The notes under the pieces are model-generated. The model saw only the letters and a list, made by a program, of their open reading frames with translations, did no database searches and was not told the DNA's origin. 64,000 nucleotides of DNA from positions 1 through 64,000 of IMG/VR virus record IMGVR_UViG_3300024265_000043. The stretch is one strand, 5' to 3'. Shown here one piece after another: positions 16,835 to 25,702 of the stretch. The stretch is from a virus. Made by a program: the position numbers and the translations under genes. Position 1 is the first letter of the stretch; each line of letters starts with the position of its first letter.

Positions 16835-17292
16835 TGGCTACTTCTTACACAGACCTGTATCCACTTATTCGCGCAGTCGTGGGCGATTTTGGCGTTAAAG
16901 ATAACAATGGCGATACCATCCCGAACAGGAATGATTATGATGACGGCGATGTTGATGCAGTTATTGATCTTACACTTTTAGAGATACCAAATTTTTCAGG
17001 GGATGGAACTGATATAACTCCCACCATCAGTACAGATGACGAAAAGGGTTTGATCATATTTTTGGCGGCATTATATTTGGCACTACCTAATGGTCCCTAT
17101 TCTTTGGAGTTGCCGAATATGTCTTATAGGCAGAGCGCGAACGATAATCTGATTGCCAATATTTACGGGAAGTATCGAAAGTATCTGGATAGCAACGGCG
17201 ATACAAGCGCTTTATTTGGCACCTATAACCTGCTATTCAACGCTAACAGGATAATTTCAAATAGAGTCCAAGAAGTGGTAAATCAGGTTTAA
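16834..17292 (+). CDS. putative head-tail connector protein
   Basis: A 152-residue protein beginning with T-D-L-Y-P-L-I-R-A-V-V-G-D, a form typical of gp6-like connector/adaptor proteins that start with a helical bundle. The central region is Asp/Gly-rich and the rest helical. Its position between the lysis cluster and the tail-tube genes fits. Function is inferred from position and the first helix. Confidence 0.5.
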   Translation: MATSYTDLYPLIRAVVGDFGVKDNNGDTIPNRNDYDDGDVDAVIDLTLLEIPNFSGDGTDITPTISTDDEKGLIIFLAALYLALPNGPYSLELPNMSYRQSANDNLIANIYGKYRKYLDSNGDTSALFGTYNLLFNANRIISNRVQEVVNQV

Positions 17293-17294
17293 TC

Positions 17295-17552
17295 ATGGTT
17301 AAAAAATCAACAAAGAAAAAATCTACTCCTAAGCCAAAGCCTGAGAAAAAAATTATTCCTGAGATATGGAAATGCAAAGTTGAATGGGCCGAATATAAGG
17401 GGCTTAAATACTCCAAGAAACGAGAAATACTTATTATGCCCGGCTCATTGACTGAAGATGATGAAAAGATCCTTAGGAGATATTTTAAAAAGACGGTTAC
17501 AAAAACCGAAACGATAATTTCTGAGCCAATTGAATTGGCGGAAGGAGAATAA
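17295..17552 (+). CDS. small lysine-rich protein
   Basis: An 85-residue protein. Its first 22 residues are almost all Lys, Pro, Ser and Thr, so that end is probably disordered and positively charged. The remainder is a short mixed domain with W-K-C-K-V-E-W. It starts 2 nt after the connector and ends just before the first tail-tube gene. No family recognised; it could be a minor head or neck component. Confidence 0.5.
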   Translation: MVKKSTKKKSTPKPKPEKKIIPEIWKCKVEWAEYKGLKYSKKREILIMPGSLTEDDEKILRRYFKKTVTKTETIISEPIELAEGE

Positions 17553-17553
17553 G

Positions 17554-18321
17554 ATGGTTGCCACAAGAACGAACGTTGTTAAAAATTTAGATGAAGGCTT
17601 TCTGTATATAACCAGAGCCAACGCAAATAGTATTGTCGCATCGCGATCAGTAGGGCAGAGATTTTCCGTTACTGGCGCAACAGCTATTGCCACTCCATTA
17701 ACAGATGCCATTCGTGGCGCTGGATATGTGGGCTCTGGTGGTGCTGCCGCCACGGTTTTGGCATATGCGGTGGCTTTGACGGCAATTAATGATGCAACTG
17801 TCGTTACAGTTGGCGGGGAAACGGCCACATTCGCGGAAGGTGCTCCTCCAGGCACTGCCATACCGTTTTCGGGAGTTATTGATATTCAAGCCGTTCCAAC
17901 TGTTACAAGCGGTGTCGCTGGCGATATGTTCGCCATTGTTGAGCAACCCCCAACTTATTCCACTGGTCGTATTGATTACGTTCAATCAAAGAGTGATGAA
18001 CCCGCCGAATTGAATCGCGATATCCGCGATAAAGGTTCATTGGCACATCGTAAGAAAAATGCTCTTGAAATGGGCGTTTTGAGTCTGACTTCTTTCTATG
18101 AAAACAATCAGGCTGGTGTATCAAAATATGCTGGACAAGAAATTATTGTTGTCCTTGAGCGTGATGATGATCGTGGTAATGTTATATCGGAGAAAGAGAT
18201 TTATTATGGTGCTCGTATCAATGTGACTCCACCGATCAATGAGAGTACGGGAGACACAGATTCTGATACTACTGTCTCAATAAATTATGAGTTAAAAATA
18301 ATTGTTGGTGAATCTGTATAG
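17554..18321 (+). CDS. tail-tube-like protein, paralog 1
   Basis: A 255-residue protein beginning T-R-T-N-V-V-K-N-L-D-E-G-F-L-Y. The next-but-one feature begins with nearly the same residues, and both share a C-terminal block E-R-D-D-D and an N-E-S-x-G-x-D segment. They are therefore paralogs. The slot between connectors and tail chaperone is where the major tail (tube) protein belongs. ATG at 17554 has GGAGAATAAG upstream. Which of the two forms the tube is unclear; this copy is simpler. Confidence 0.58.
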   Translation: MVATRTNVVKNLDEGFLYITRANANSIVASRSVGQRFSVTGATAIATPLTDAIRGAGYVGSGGAAATVLAYAVALTAINDATVVTVGGETATFAEGAPPGTAIPFSGVIDIQAVPTVTSGVAGDMFAIVEQPPTYSTGRIDYVQSKSDEPAELNRDIRDKGSLAHRKKNALEMGVLSLTSFYENNQAGVSKYAGQEIIVVLERDDDRGNVISEKEIYYGARINVTPPINESTGDTDSDTTVSINYELKIIVGESV

Positions 18322-18331
18322 ATTCCTGATT

Positions 18332-18371
18332 CTCACCTTCGTCTGCGATTTCCTCCAAGGGCGAAGGTGAG
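18332..18371 (+). terminator. strong hairpin between the two tail-tube paralogs
   Basis: CTCACCTTCG (18332-18341) pairs perfectly with CGAAGGTGAG (18362-18371) around a 20-nt loop. No T tract follows, so it may work as an attenuator, processing site or mRNA stabiliser, not a strict terminator. The stem ends at the GGGAG used by the next gene, so it could also affect that gene's translation. Confidence 0.6.
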
Positions 18372-18383
18372 GGAGTTTAAAAT

Positions 18384-19553
18384 ATGACACGTACAAATAC
18401 AGTAAAAAATCAAGATGAAGGTTTCTTGTATGCAATCCCGAATCCCTATGTGGGAAATGGATTGATTTCACAAGTTAGCCTCAGCAACATGCAGGTTGAT
18501 TATGACAATCTAGCAGTTGCTAGTTTTGCCGTTGGCGATACAATAACTGGCGTCACTTCTAGCGCTACTGGCATCGTCGTGGATGTTTTCGAGGATGGAA
18601 CTACTGGTTATTTGATCCTTGATAATACATCAAGCAAATTCCAAGATGGCGAACAGATTGGCAATGGGACAGCTACGGCAGATGTCGATGGTATTCCAGC
18701 AGAATTTGCTATCGAAATTACAAGGCGTGCGGAGGATGTTTATACGCCAGCCGATGCAGAAGTGGTTGTGAGAGCCGTTACAGCGGTAGAAGGGTCCGCC
18801 GCTGACACAGTATTGACTGTTGCTCAGGAAATCACCTATACTGGCAAGGCTGGTGGCCCATATACGGTTGGTGAGACTGTCACTGAGAGCGTTTCTGGCG
18901 CAACTGGCGTTGTTGTTGCCGATAGCAATAGTGGTGCCACAGGCGCTGGTGTGCTTACTTTCAGTGGTATTGTAGGCACATTCACTGGCGGACAGACTCT
19001 TACTGGTGGTGGTTCAGGAGCAACTTCGACTGGAGTTGCATATACGGATCGCCAAGCAACATTTACTGAAGCAACTCAGCCAGATGAGGCAGTGCGGGTT
19101 ACTATTGGTGGTATTGCATTATCTCCAGTTATTGCAACTGGCGGCGCTGCGAAAAATACTTTCGAGATATTACGTGGCTTCCCTACATTCGGTAGCTCTG
19201 ATTATGGCATCTATATTACGTCCACGACTAGCGAGGAAGGCGAGCGTACAGTCCCAATTAGGGACAAGAATGGTCCTTTGCAAAGTAGAAAGCGTGTTGC
19301 TGATGTGGTGCGAACGCTATCTATTACGCATAATTATGTGAATGAACAAGCAGCACTACTTGCTATCGCCGGAAAGGATGCCGTCCTTATTTATGAGCGC
19401 GATGACGATCAGGCAGGTATTGCAACCGAAACTCGTGTATTTTTGCAAGCCAGAAACAATATGTTGAAAACGGCAAATGAATCAGAGGGCGCAGATATTT
19501 CTGATATAACCACTGATCTTAGATTTGAACGTTCATATTATTTGACTCCTTAG
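18384..19553 (+). CDS. tail-tube-like protein, paralog 2 with inserted repeats
   Basis: A 389-residue paralog of the gene at 17.6 kb. Both start T-R-T-N-x-V-K-N-x-D-E-G-F-L-Y and both end with the E-R-D-D-D block. This copy carries two related Gly/Thr-rich repeats of about 55 residues (about 48-103 and 156-213), each with the pattern V-G-[DE]-[TE]-[IV]-[TS] followed by S-[SG]-A-T-G-[IV]-V-V. Such repeats occur in surface parts of phage virions. It may be a decorated tail-tube subunit or a terminal tail protein. Confidence 0.58.
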   Translation: MTRTNTVKNQDEGFLYAIPNPYVGNGLISQVSLSNMQVDYDNLAVASFAVGDTITGVTSSATGIVVDVFEDGTTGYLILDNTSSKFQDGEQIGNGTATADVDGIPAEFAIEITRRAEDVYTPADAEVVVRAVTAVEGSAADTVLTVAQEITYTGKAGGPYTVGETVTESVSGATGVVVADSNSGATGAGVLTFSGIVGTFTGGQTLTGGGSGATSTGVAYTDRQATFTEATQPDEAVRVTIGGIALSPVIATGGAAKNTFEILRGFPTFGSSDYGIYITSTTSEEGERTVPIRDKNGPLQSRKRVADVVRTLSITHNYVNEQAALLAIAGKDAVLIYERDDDQAGIATETRVFLQARNNMLKTANESEGADISDITTDLRFERSYYLTP

Positions 19554-19565
19554 CGAGGGCTGGTT

Positions 19566-20006
19566 ATGCCTGAGCGCGTTGAAATCTTTAACCTTGCAGA
19601 TTGTGCAGTAGAAATACGTACAGAAGATGTTGATGGCGCTCCTGATGTCCTACTTACTTCCTACCTAATATATGTCAATAATGCGACACTAGACGATAGA
19701 CCGACTGTAAGGAAAACCGCCCAAGCTGGCAAACGCGGGAACAGATTGACCACTATTGGTCACGACTATATCCTTTCGTTATCAAGACTTCACGCAAAAT
19801 TTTCAGAAGATTTTGGAATTGCTTCAATAAGTCCTGATGCTACCTATCAAATACTTCTTGTATATACCAATACGGAGAACCCAACTTTGACCGAAACACA
19901 CACCCTGAATGGATGTCAATTAGCAGGGCGAGCAATAAGAACAAATCTGTTGGAGAACACAGTTCCTTTATCCTGGGCGGTAGGGGATTATGTTCCACCG
20001 ACATAG
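19566..20006 (+). CDS. hypothetical tail protein
   Basis: A 146-residue protein between the tail-tube paralogs and the tail chaperone. It has Y-L-I-Y-V-N-N early and a basic loop T-A-Q-A-G-K-R-G-N-R near the middle. Predicted beta-rich. No family recognised; position suggests a minor tail or tube-initiator component. Confidence 0.5.
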   Translation: MPERVEIFNLADCAVEIRTEDVDGAPDVLLTSYLIYVNNATLDDRPTVRKTAQAGKRGNRLTTIGHDYILSLSRLHAKFSEDFGIASISPDATYQILLVYTNTENPTLTETHTLNGCQLAGRAIRTNLLENTVPLSWAVGDYVPPT

Positions 20007-20014
20007 GAGGAAAA

Positions 20015-20623
20015 ATGTTAGTGAATACAATTACGGAATTCGTTGAATTCGTCAATCAGCATATTGATGTAGATGGTATGGACGAAGAATCATCGCAAAA
20101 ATTACAAGAATTGAGCGGCAAGGTAATCAAAGAAGCTGAAGACTCAGTAACTGTCAATGCTGAATATGTGATCAAGAAGGTTGAATCATTTGATGACTTG
20201 ACTGCAAAAGTTCACGACACAGTTGAATTTGAGCGTGGCGATTCTATGATTTCAATCCCTGTTCACAGCATCACTGCTGCTGAAATGGCTAAAGTCAGTA
20301 AGACAATGATTGAACTTGAGCCTAAAAAGCCAAAGCCAAGAGACAAAAATGGCGTCCCTGATGAAAATGATCCGCATTATAGTAAAGACTTGGCTGAATA
20401 TCTGACTAAACACCGAGAATATGTTGCGAAGATAAATCTCATAATTTTTAAATTTGGTCTTGACATTAAGATTCCCGAAGGTACAGAGGCAGAGCAATTA
20501 GAACATGTTAATAATCTTGCGGCTGGAGACGGGGATAAGATCGTTGAAAAGATATTTGAGATTTCAAATCTTAATGAAAGCACAGTCGTCCCTTTCGGAA
20601 GTCCCTCACGCCGAGGGAGTTAG
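20015..20623 (+). CDS. tail assembly chaperone, short form (G-like)
   Basis: A 202-residue acidic, mainly helical protein located directly before the tape-measure block, the canonical slot for gpG-like chaperones. ATG at 20015 is chosen for its AGGAGGAAAA; a frame from 19913 overlaps the previous gene. Close to its end is a -1 frameshift signal (20590-20618) that leads into an extension. In lambda-like phages the short and long forms together coat the tape measure protein during tail assembly and are not part of the virion. Confidence 0.72.
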   Translation: MLVNTITEFVEFVNQHIDVDGMDEESSQKLQELSGKVIKEAEDSVTVNAEYVIKKVESFDDLTAKVHDTVEFERGDSMISIPVHSITAAEMAKVSKTMIELEPKKPKPRDKNGVPDENDPHYSKDLAEYLTKHREYVAKINLIIFKFGLDIKIPEGTEAEQLEHVNNLAAGDGDKIVEKIFEISNLNESTVVPFGSPSRRGS

Positions 20624-20817
20624 AAGGATACGAGCCATCTCCAGGTAGAGAAGTCAAATTGCCTTGGAGATTGCTGGAGATGATTACTGCAAAGGCATGG
20701 GGTATCCCGCCTCACAAATGGGACCTTATGCCTTTGAATAGTCGCGCAGAAATGATTGCTGTTAATGATATTGAAGGATTAATAACAAGTTATAGGCAAG
20801 AACCAGAAGAAAAATGA
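20015..20817 (+). CDS. tail assembly chaperone, -1 frameshift long form (GT-like)
   Basis: Reading the first 194 codons of the short form, then slipping back one base at 20590-20596, gives a 267-residue protein. The extension is open to TGA at 20815-20817. It reads R-K-S-L-T-P-R-E-L-E-G-Y, then W-R-L-L-E-M-I-T-A-K-A-W-G-I-P-P and ends E-E-K. A short Trp-rich C-terminal domain is usual for the T part of these chaperones. The extension has no start or ribosome site of its own, and the next gene's ATG overlaps its stop (ATGA). Confidence 0.72.
20590..20618 (+). promoter_or_regulatory. programmed -1 ribosomal frameshift site
   Basis: C CCT TTC at 20590-20596 is an X XXY YYZ heptamer in the zero frame. 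After a 5-nt spacer, TCCCTC (20602-20607) pairs with GAGGGA (20613-20618) around the loop ACGCC. Slippery heptamer, spacer and hairpin have the standard dimensions, and the -1 frame is open downstream for 73 codons. Confidence 0.78.
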
Positions 20818-21476
20818 TTATAAAGTCCCAACATATCAACAAAATGCGAAATATTGAAGCAGCTTCAATTTATGGAGTAGGCTCCCAGTTGGTTCGCCTT
20901 GAGTGGATAACTGAGACTGGAGGGACATTCGTTCCTTCTCGGAATGCTTATGAAGGTTCTACTAAGGTCACGAACGTCCTTGATAATGTTGCTGCGATAT
21001 GGGGGCCAGTACAGAGGGATCAACGCGAAAAGGTGAGCCTCCAAGAACAAGCGATGGCTATTGATCAGCAGGGGTATTGGTATTTTGATAATTCTCTGAA
21101 TCTTACTGGAAAGCCAAATCTAATTATCCTTCATCGAATGATGGATGAATTATATAGTGGCGACGGAACAGATGCATCAGATGTATGGACTCCAGATGAT
21201 GATCCGTCGTGGACAGTTAATCAGTGGCGTGGCTATTGGCTAGTATTCGCCGCATCAAGATTTAAGATTCTTAGCAACGATGCCACTTCTGTTACTGTTG
21301 ATCTTAATGATGGGATATTGCCTGTTGGCAGTACCGCTGGAGAAATCCTCACGTTTGTTAAATGGGATCCTGATAGGGATGATTTGAGCAATCCAGGCGG
21401 ATCACTGTCACCAATCGGTCAGGAAGATGTCTTTCAATCATTATTATGCACCCGCTTGGGTATTATAGGTGTATAA
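20814..21476 (+). CDS. tail protein of unknown function
   Basis: A 220-residue protein starting at an ATG that overlaps the stop of the chaperone extension. It contains W-D-P-D-R-D-D and several Asp/Trp-rich turns and looks beta-rich. It sits between the chaperone and the tail-completion genes, where minor tail or neck components occur. Not recognised further. Confidence 0.5.
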   Translation: MIIKSQHINKMRNIEAASIYGVGSQLVRLEWITETGGTFVPSRNAYEGSTKVTNVLDNVAAIWGPVQRDQREKVSLQEQAMAIDQQGYWYFDNSLNLTGKPNLIILHRMMDELYSGDGTDASDVWTPDDDPSWTVNQWRGYWLVFAASRFKILSNDATSVTVDLNDGILPVGSTAGEILTFVKWDPDRDDLSNPGGSLSPIGQEDVFQSLLCTRLGIIGV

Positions 21477-21973
21477 TGAGTGGAATGACGCTTAAAGGAT
21501 ATACGAGGGTTAATGCTCAATTAATGGGACTTGGCAAGTTCCAGAAGAAAGTTCAAACTGCCGTGAACAGAGAATTGCCCGCAATGGAATCACAGGCAAG
21601 AAGTGATGTGCTTGAAGTCGTTTACAGCGCCCCAGAAAATCCTGACTTTCCAAGATCAGGCAATATGGCCGCAGCAACTGATGTAATTATGACAAGCGAT
21701 CCTGATTCTGTTACTGCTAACGTGATGTTGAATCCTGATAAAGCGAATGAGCCCTTCAATTACACTTATGCAGGGAATGTATCGCCATCAGGTCTTAGAA
21801 GTTTCTACGATTTGACTTCTCGTGGAGGCAAAAAATGGTACCCAATCTATGTTATGCTGGGTATATTCTTTCGTAAAACAGGCGCTCCAAGAGATTATCG
21901 CTTGAAGTGGCGAGAGACGATATATCCTATGTTCAAATCTATTGCAGGGAAGGCAGTAAGGGCTTTTAGATAA
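21476..21973 (+). CDS. tail completion protein, HK97 gp10-like
   Basis: A 165-residue basic protein. The pattern R-S-G-N-M-A-A after a region of Pro/Asp, an internal T-Y-A-G-N and the C-terminal W-R-E-T-I-Y-P resemble HK97 gp10-like neck/tail-completion proteins. ATG at 21476 overlaps the preceding stop (TAATG) and the gene ends overlapping the next ATG. The family assignment is by pattern and gene order. Confidence 0.5.
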   Translation: MSGMTLKGYTRVNAQLMGLGKFQKKVQTAVNRELPAMESQARSDVLEVVYSAPENPDFPRSGNMAAATDVIMTSDPDSVTANVMLNPDKANEPFNYTYAGNVSPSGLRSFYDLTSRGGKKWYPIYVMLGIFFRKTGAPRDYRLKWRETIYPMFKSIAGKAVRAFR

Positions 21974-22449
21974 TGGCTATTACGACTATATTTGATCCAA
22001 CCAAGTTTCGAGTCAGTATTCAAGAAATGATTTTTGAATGGTTGACCGATGCTCTTGGAGATAGTGTATCTGAGATTACTACTAATACCATTAAAGACGA
22101 GGATTTGGAGAAACTCGATAAATCTATTTGTCAATACAAGGTAAGTTCGCCGTCATCTAGAAGCACTGGGGCTGGGGCTCTTAATCGGGAAGCAGTATTC
22201 AAAAACGTTACAGTAACTATTGGATTTAAAGCGAGATCACAAGTCGAGGAACTTGAATTAGATTTGCTGGATGATATACTTCTTGCTTATATGCAAAGCC
22301 CTGATCCAACAAAGGGGCGCAAAGCACTTGGCGTCGCTGGGCTCAGAAGTGGATTGCTGACTGGGCCTATGGATAACAATAGTAAAATCTATTATTTACA
22401 TAGATGGATATTATCTGTTAGGGTCTTAACGCAAGGGGTAGCACCATAA
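21973..22449 (+). CDS. putative tail terminator protein
   Basis: A 158-residue protein with an N-terminal helix (V-S-I-Q-E-M-I-F-E-W-L) and a later strand-rich part with V-T-V-T-I-G-F-K-A. This is the shape of tail terminator proteins of the gpU type, and it comes directly before the tape measure gene. Overlaps of 1 nt on both sides show translational coupling. Positional call. Confidence 0.5.
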   Translation: MAITTIFDPTKFRVSIQEMIFEWLTDALGDSVSEITTNTIKDEDLEKLDKSICQYKVSSPSSRSTGAGALNREAVFKNVTVTIGFKARSQVEELELDLLDDILLAYMQSPDPTKGRKALGVAGLRSGLLTGPMDNNSKIYYLHRWILSVRVLTQGVAP

Positions 22450-25250
22450 TGTCGAATCAATTAGACGACCTGATTCTACAATTAAAGTCCGTTGGATTTA
22501 TTTCAGCGACTAAAGAAGTTAATAATCTACGTGCATCTCTCGCGAAACTTAATACTACTGTTTCAAGAACAAATAAGTCTTTTAAGAAAAGCGAAGCTGC
22601 TCTAAATAGCGCCAATAAAACAATCTCCAAATATGAGAAAAAATTATCTGCCTCTGCCGTTCAAGTTAAAAAACTCAAAACCCAAGTTGATCAATTAAGT
22701 GGCAAAAAAGGACTTGGCGGATTCCTTGGCTTGACCGATTCTATTGGTAAGACCATAGCCAAGGTTGCGCTGTGGAGTTTAGCTACAGGTGTTGTCTTCA
22801 GTACAATAAGAGCATTCAAGGCGGGTATATCCACGATTACTGAGCACGACGCTCAAATGATTGGACTGAGAAAGGTTTATTCTGGAGCAACGGAAGACCT
22901 TGCTGGTGTTGAACGTGGCGTCCTTGAAGTTGCTACCGCCATGAAGTCATTGAATGCGAGTGCTTTTGATGCGGCCATTACAGTGGCTAAAACTGGCCGA
23001 GTGAATCTTGATATTATTGAATTGACCGAAGGCGCATTGATTGCGCAAAATATTGCTGAACTCGAAGCAGCAGATGCTGTCAAATTCCTTAATTCCGCTC
23101 TAATCCAATTCAACATAGAAGCCAATCAAACTATCAGGATATTGGATGAATGGAACGAATTGTCCAATAAGACTCCAGCGACCACGAGAGATTTGGCGCA
23201 AGCAGTTACTGTTGCTGGTAGTGTATTTGATCAAGCTGGCGCAAGTATTCAATTCCTGAATGCGACCACGGCGGCTCTCGTTGAAATCACAGCGAAGTCC
23301 GGTAATATTATTGGTCGTGCCGAGCGCACAATGGCTATTTATGCGCAAAGACAGAAAACAGTTTCAATCCTCGGCAGAATTGGCATTGAAGTCTTTGATA
23401 AGCAGAATCAACAATTCATCGGTATAGATCGTCTCCTATTCTCAGTGGCTGAAAAATGGGAGAATATGACTGATAAGATGAAAACCAATGTTGCTCAGGC
23501 AATTGCAGGTACTAGGCAGCAACAATTCTTTATTGCGTTGATGGAAAATCAAGATATCGTGCTTAAAAATCTTGCCATTCAGTGGAATTCATTTGGATCA
23601 GCAGTCAAGGAAAATGAGAAATTCCTAGAATCAATTATCAAGGAAGCAAATGCCCTTGTTAATGCCCTTGAGAGACTTGCGATTAAGGCTGGGGATGCTG
23701 GGCTTACGGCGGTAATAAAGAATCAAATTCGTGCTCTCACTGATCTTGTTAATGGATTGCAATCAGCGAAAGGCGCTCTTGCGGCATTGGCTACAGGCGT
23801 TAGTATATTCGCATTAGGAATGATTGGTGGGGCAAAGGCTGTTGATGTTATGACGGCATCAATGGCGAGGCTTGGGGTTTCTGTTGGGGCAGTATCAAAA
23901 TTTATCACAAAGTTTTTAGTGTGGTTCGTAGCAATTGAAGCTGGTATTTTCATCTTTAATGAGTTGACTGGTGCAACTGATAGATATGCCAGAGAATTAG
24001 ATAAACTTGCCGATAAGCAAAAGGCCATCGCAGATGCAGGCGCTGCGAATAAAAAACAACTGAAAAGTATGGTGGAAACAGTTGAAGATCTGCTTGCAGC
24101 AGGACGTAAAGATGAACTCTCAGATGTTTTGGAAACTATTGATGATATAACTAAAAGAATGTTTGGCGATACAGTTATCACCAATATCAATAATTATGAA
24201 GGGGCCTTAGAGGATTTACGTAAGAAAATGTTAGAAGTTGGCAATGAAGCCCTTCGTGCTGAAATATCTTTATTGCGTATTTCTCTGGCGAAATTACCCA
24301 AGCCTGAATTCAAACGGCTTCAACCAACAAAGGGAGCGCCTAAAGGGAAACAAGCGGGAGGCGTAGTAGTACCCCGCGAAGGCTTTGTCGCAGAATTAAC
24401 TAGCATGACAAGTGGTCTTATATCTGCAACTACAGCTATTGATAAAACTTTAGCTCAAGGTGCTCGGCAAGTGGCTGGATTTTCAGACGAATTGACCAAG
24501 GAAGGCGAGCGTGTAAAAAAGGAAGCAGAATCAATCCTTGAATTGATTGAAGACCTTGAAAAGAAATTAAGAGATCCTGATAAGCCCAAGGATAGAAAGC
24601 CCTTAATTGCTCTGCCTGACGAAGGTGAACTCAGAAAAATTGAACAGGAAATTCAACGAATATCAAGGATTTTTGAAGGCGGCATTAGCCGTGCAATTGC
24701 TTCTGGATTCGAGGGTGATGAAGTTCGTGCAGCAGCTCGCAATATGGCTGATCAGTTAGGCAATCTTGTCGGGATGAGCATACAAGAATCACTTCAGACT
24801 TCCCTTACGGCATCTGGATTCAGTAAGTTCTTAACTGGCGCTATCAGCGGCGGCGTTGCTGGAATCGCTACTGGTATTATTGGATTCCTAGCCAATCAAT
24901 TATTTGGAGAACAATCAGAATCAGATAAACAATTGAATGCGACTGAAGAGAACACAATTCAACTCAGAGCATTAACGGATACTATGGAGAGTCTATCATC
25001 AACATTTGTCAATGCTCCAACGGGATTTGCATTTCCTGCTGCTAGTGGGGCTGTCTCAAGTGGCGGGACTGCGGCAAGCATCGGGGGATCCCAATCAATA
25101 CAGTCTATTGACCAAAGTATTACCATTGCTAAAGGAGCCATCAATGTTAATGCCGCTCAAAATCAATCCCCAGCAGATATATCTAATCAAATAAGCAAAG
25201 ATTTGACAGATCAATTCAGCAAAGGCGCTCATGTAAGGACAGGATTCTAA
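22449..25250 (+). CDS. tape measure protein
   Basis: A 933-residue protein. Residues 1-95 form coiled coil. Residues about 110-300 resemble a tape-measure core region (T-T-R-D-L-A-Q-A-V-T-V-A). Hydrophobic segments lie near 440-460, 480-505 and 805-830, and Lys/Glu coiled coil lies between them. The Ser/Gly-rich C-terminus follows. Tape measure proteins set tail length at roughly 0.15 nm per residue, suggesting a tail near 140 nm. The central hydrophobic parts are expected to insert in the host membrane during DNA entry. Confidence 0.85.
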   Translation: MSNQLDDLILQLKSVGFISATKEVNNLRASLAKLNTTVSRTNKSFKKSEAALNSANKTISKYEKKLSASAVQVKKLKTQVDQLSGKKGLGGFLGLTDSIGKTIAKVALWSLATGVVFSTIRAFKAGISTITEHDAQMIGLRKVYSGATEDLAGVERGVLEVATAMKSLNASAFDAAITVAKTGRVNLDIIELTEGALIAQNIAELEAADAVKFLNSALIQFNIEANQTIRILDEWNELSNKTPATTRDLAQAVTVAGSVFDQAGASIQFLNATTAALVEITAKSGNIIGRAERTMAIYAQRQKTVSILGRIGIEVFDKQNQQFIGIDRLLFSVAEKWENMTDKMKTNVAQAIAGTRQQQFFIALMENQDIVLKNLAIQWNSFGSAVKENEKFLESIIKEANALVNALERLAIKAGDAGLTAVIKNQIRALTDLVNGLQSAKGALAALATGVSIFALGMIGGAKAVDVMTASMARLGVSVGAVSKFITKFLVWFVAIEAGIFIFNELTGATDRYARELDKLADKQKAIADAGAANKKQLKSMVETVEDLLAAGRKDELSDVLETIDDITKRMFGDTVITNINNYEGALEDLRKKMLEVGNEALRAEISLLRISLAKLPKPEFKRLQPTKGAPKGKQAGGVVVPREGFVAELTSMTSGLISATTAIDKTLAQGARQVAGFSDELTKEGERVKKEAESILELIEDLEKKLRDPDKPKDRKPLIALPDEGELRKIEQEIQRISRIFEGGISRAIASGFEGDEVRAAARNMADQLGNLVGMSIQESLQTSLTASGFSKFLTGAISGGVAGIATGIIGFLANQLFGEQSESDKQLNATEENTIQLRALTDTMESLSSTFVNAPTGFAFPAASGAVSSGGTAASIGGSQSIQSIDQSITIAKGAINVNAAQNQSPADISNQISKDLTDQFSKGAHVRTGF

Positions 25251-25702
25251 TGCCCAGCGTACTCTACCTTGATACGGTAAATACTTTTGACTCAGGGAGC
25301 GAATTTCAACTTCCTATTAACCCCTTGCCGCCTCGGGGGATGGTGGCGAATCAGCCTGCAAAGCCGTTCCAAACTCTTCAAGGTCCAGGCGGGATACAAG
25401 CACCGAAAGAATGGTTTCCTCTAATCATTTTACCGTGGCCCGATATTGTGAAAGGGAATACAAATCACGATGTATTGCTTGCGGCATTTGAATCTAGGCA
25501 GTATGTGAAAACAGGAGTAGATTATTTCATTGGCATTTTGCCCGCTGCATCAATAGATGATGGGTTTCCGTTCCCCACAACTAATAAATATATCAAGATC
25601 CGCATCGTCGAAGTGAAGTCGGCAGAAAATCCAGAAGATAATAATATGGATGCTGTTATATATAATATGGTCGTGAGCGCAATCTGGCTGGATGCTTTCT
25701 AA
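25250..25702 (+). CDS. minor tail protein
   Basis: A 150-residue protein between the tape measure and the large tip protein, with a Pro-rich first third (N-P-L-P-P-R-G) and a W-F-P-L-I-I-L-P-W segment. Both ends overlap neighbours by 1 nt. Phages of this layout usually carry distal tail or hub proteins here. No motif recognised. Confidence 0.5.
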   Translation: MPSVLYLDTVNTFDSGSEFQLPINPLPPRGMVANQPAKPFQTLQGPGGIQAPKEWFPLIILPWPDIVKGNTNHDVLLAAFESRQYVKTGVDYFIGILPAASIDDGFPFPTTNKYIKIRIVEVKSAENPEDNNMDAVIYNMVVSAIWLDAF

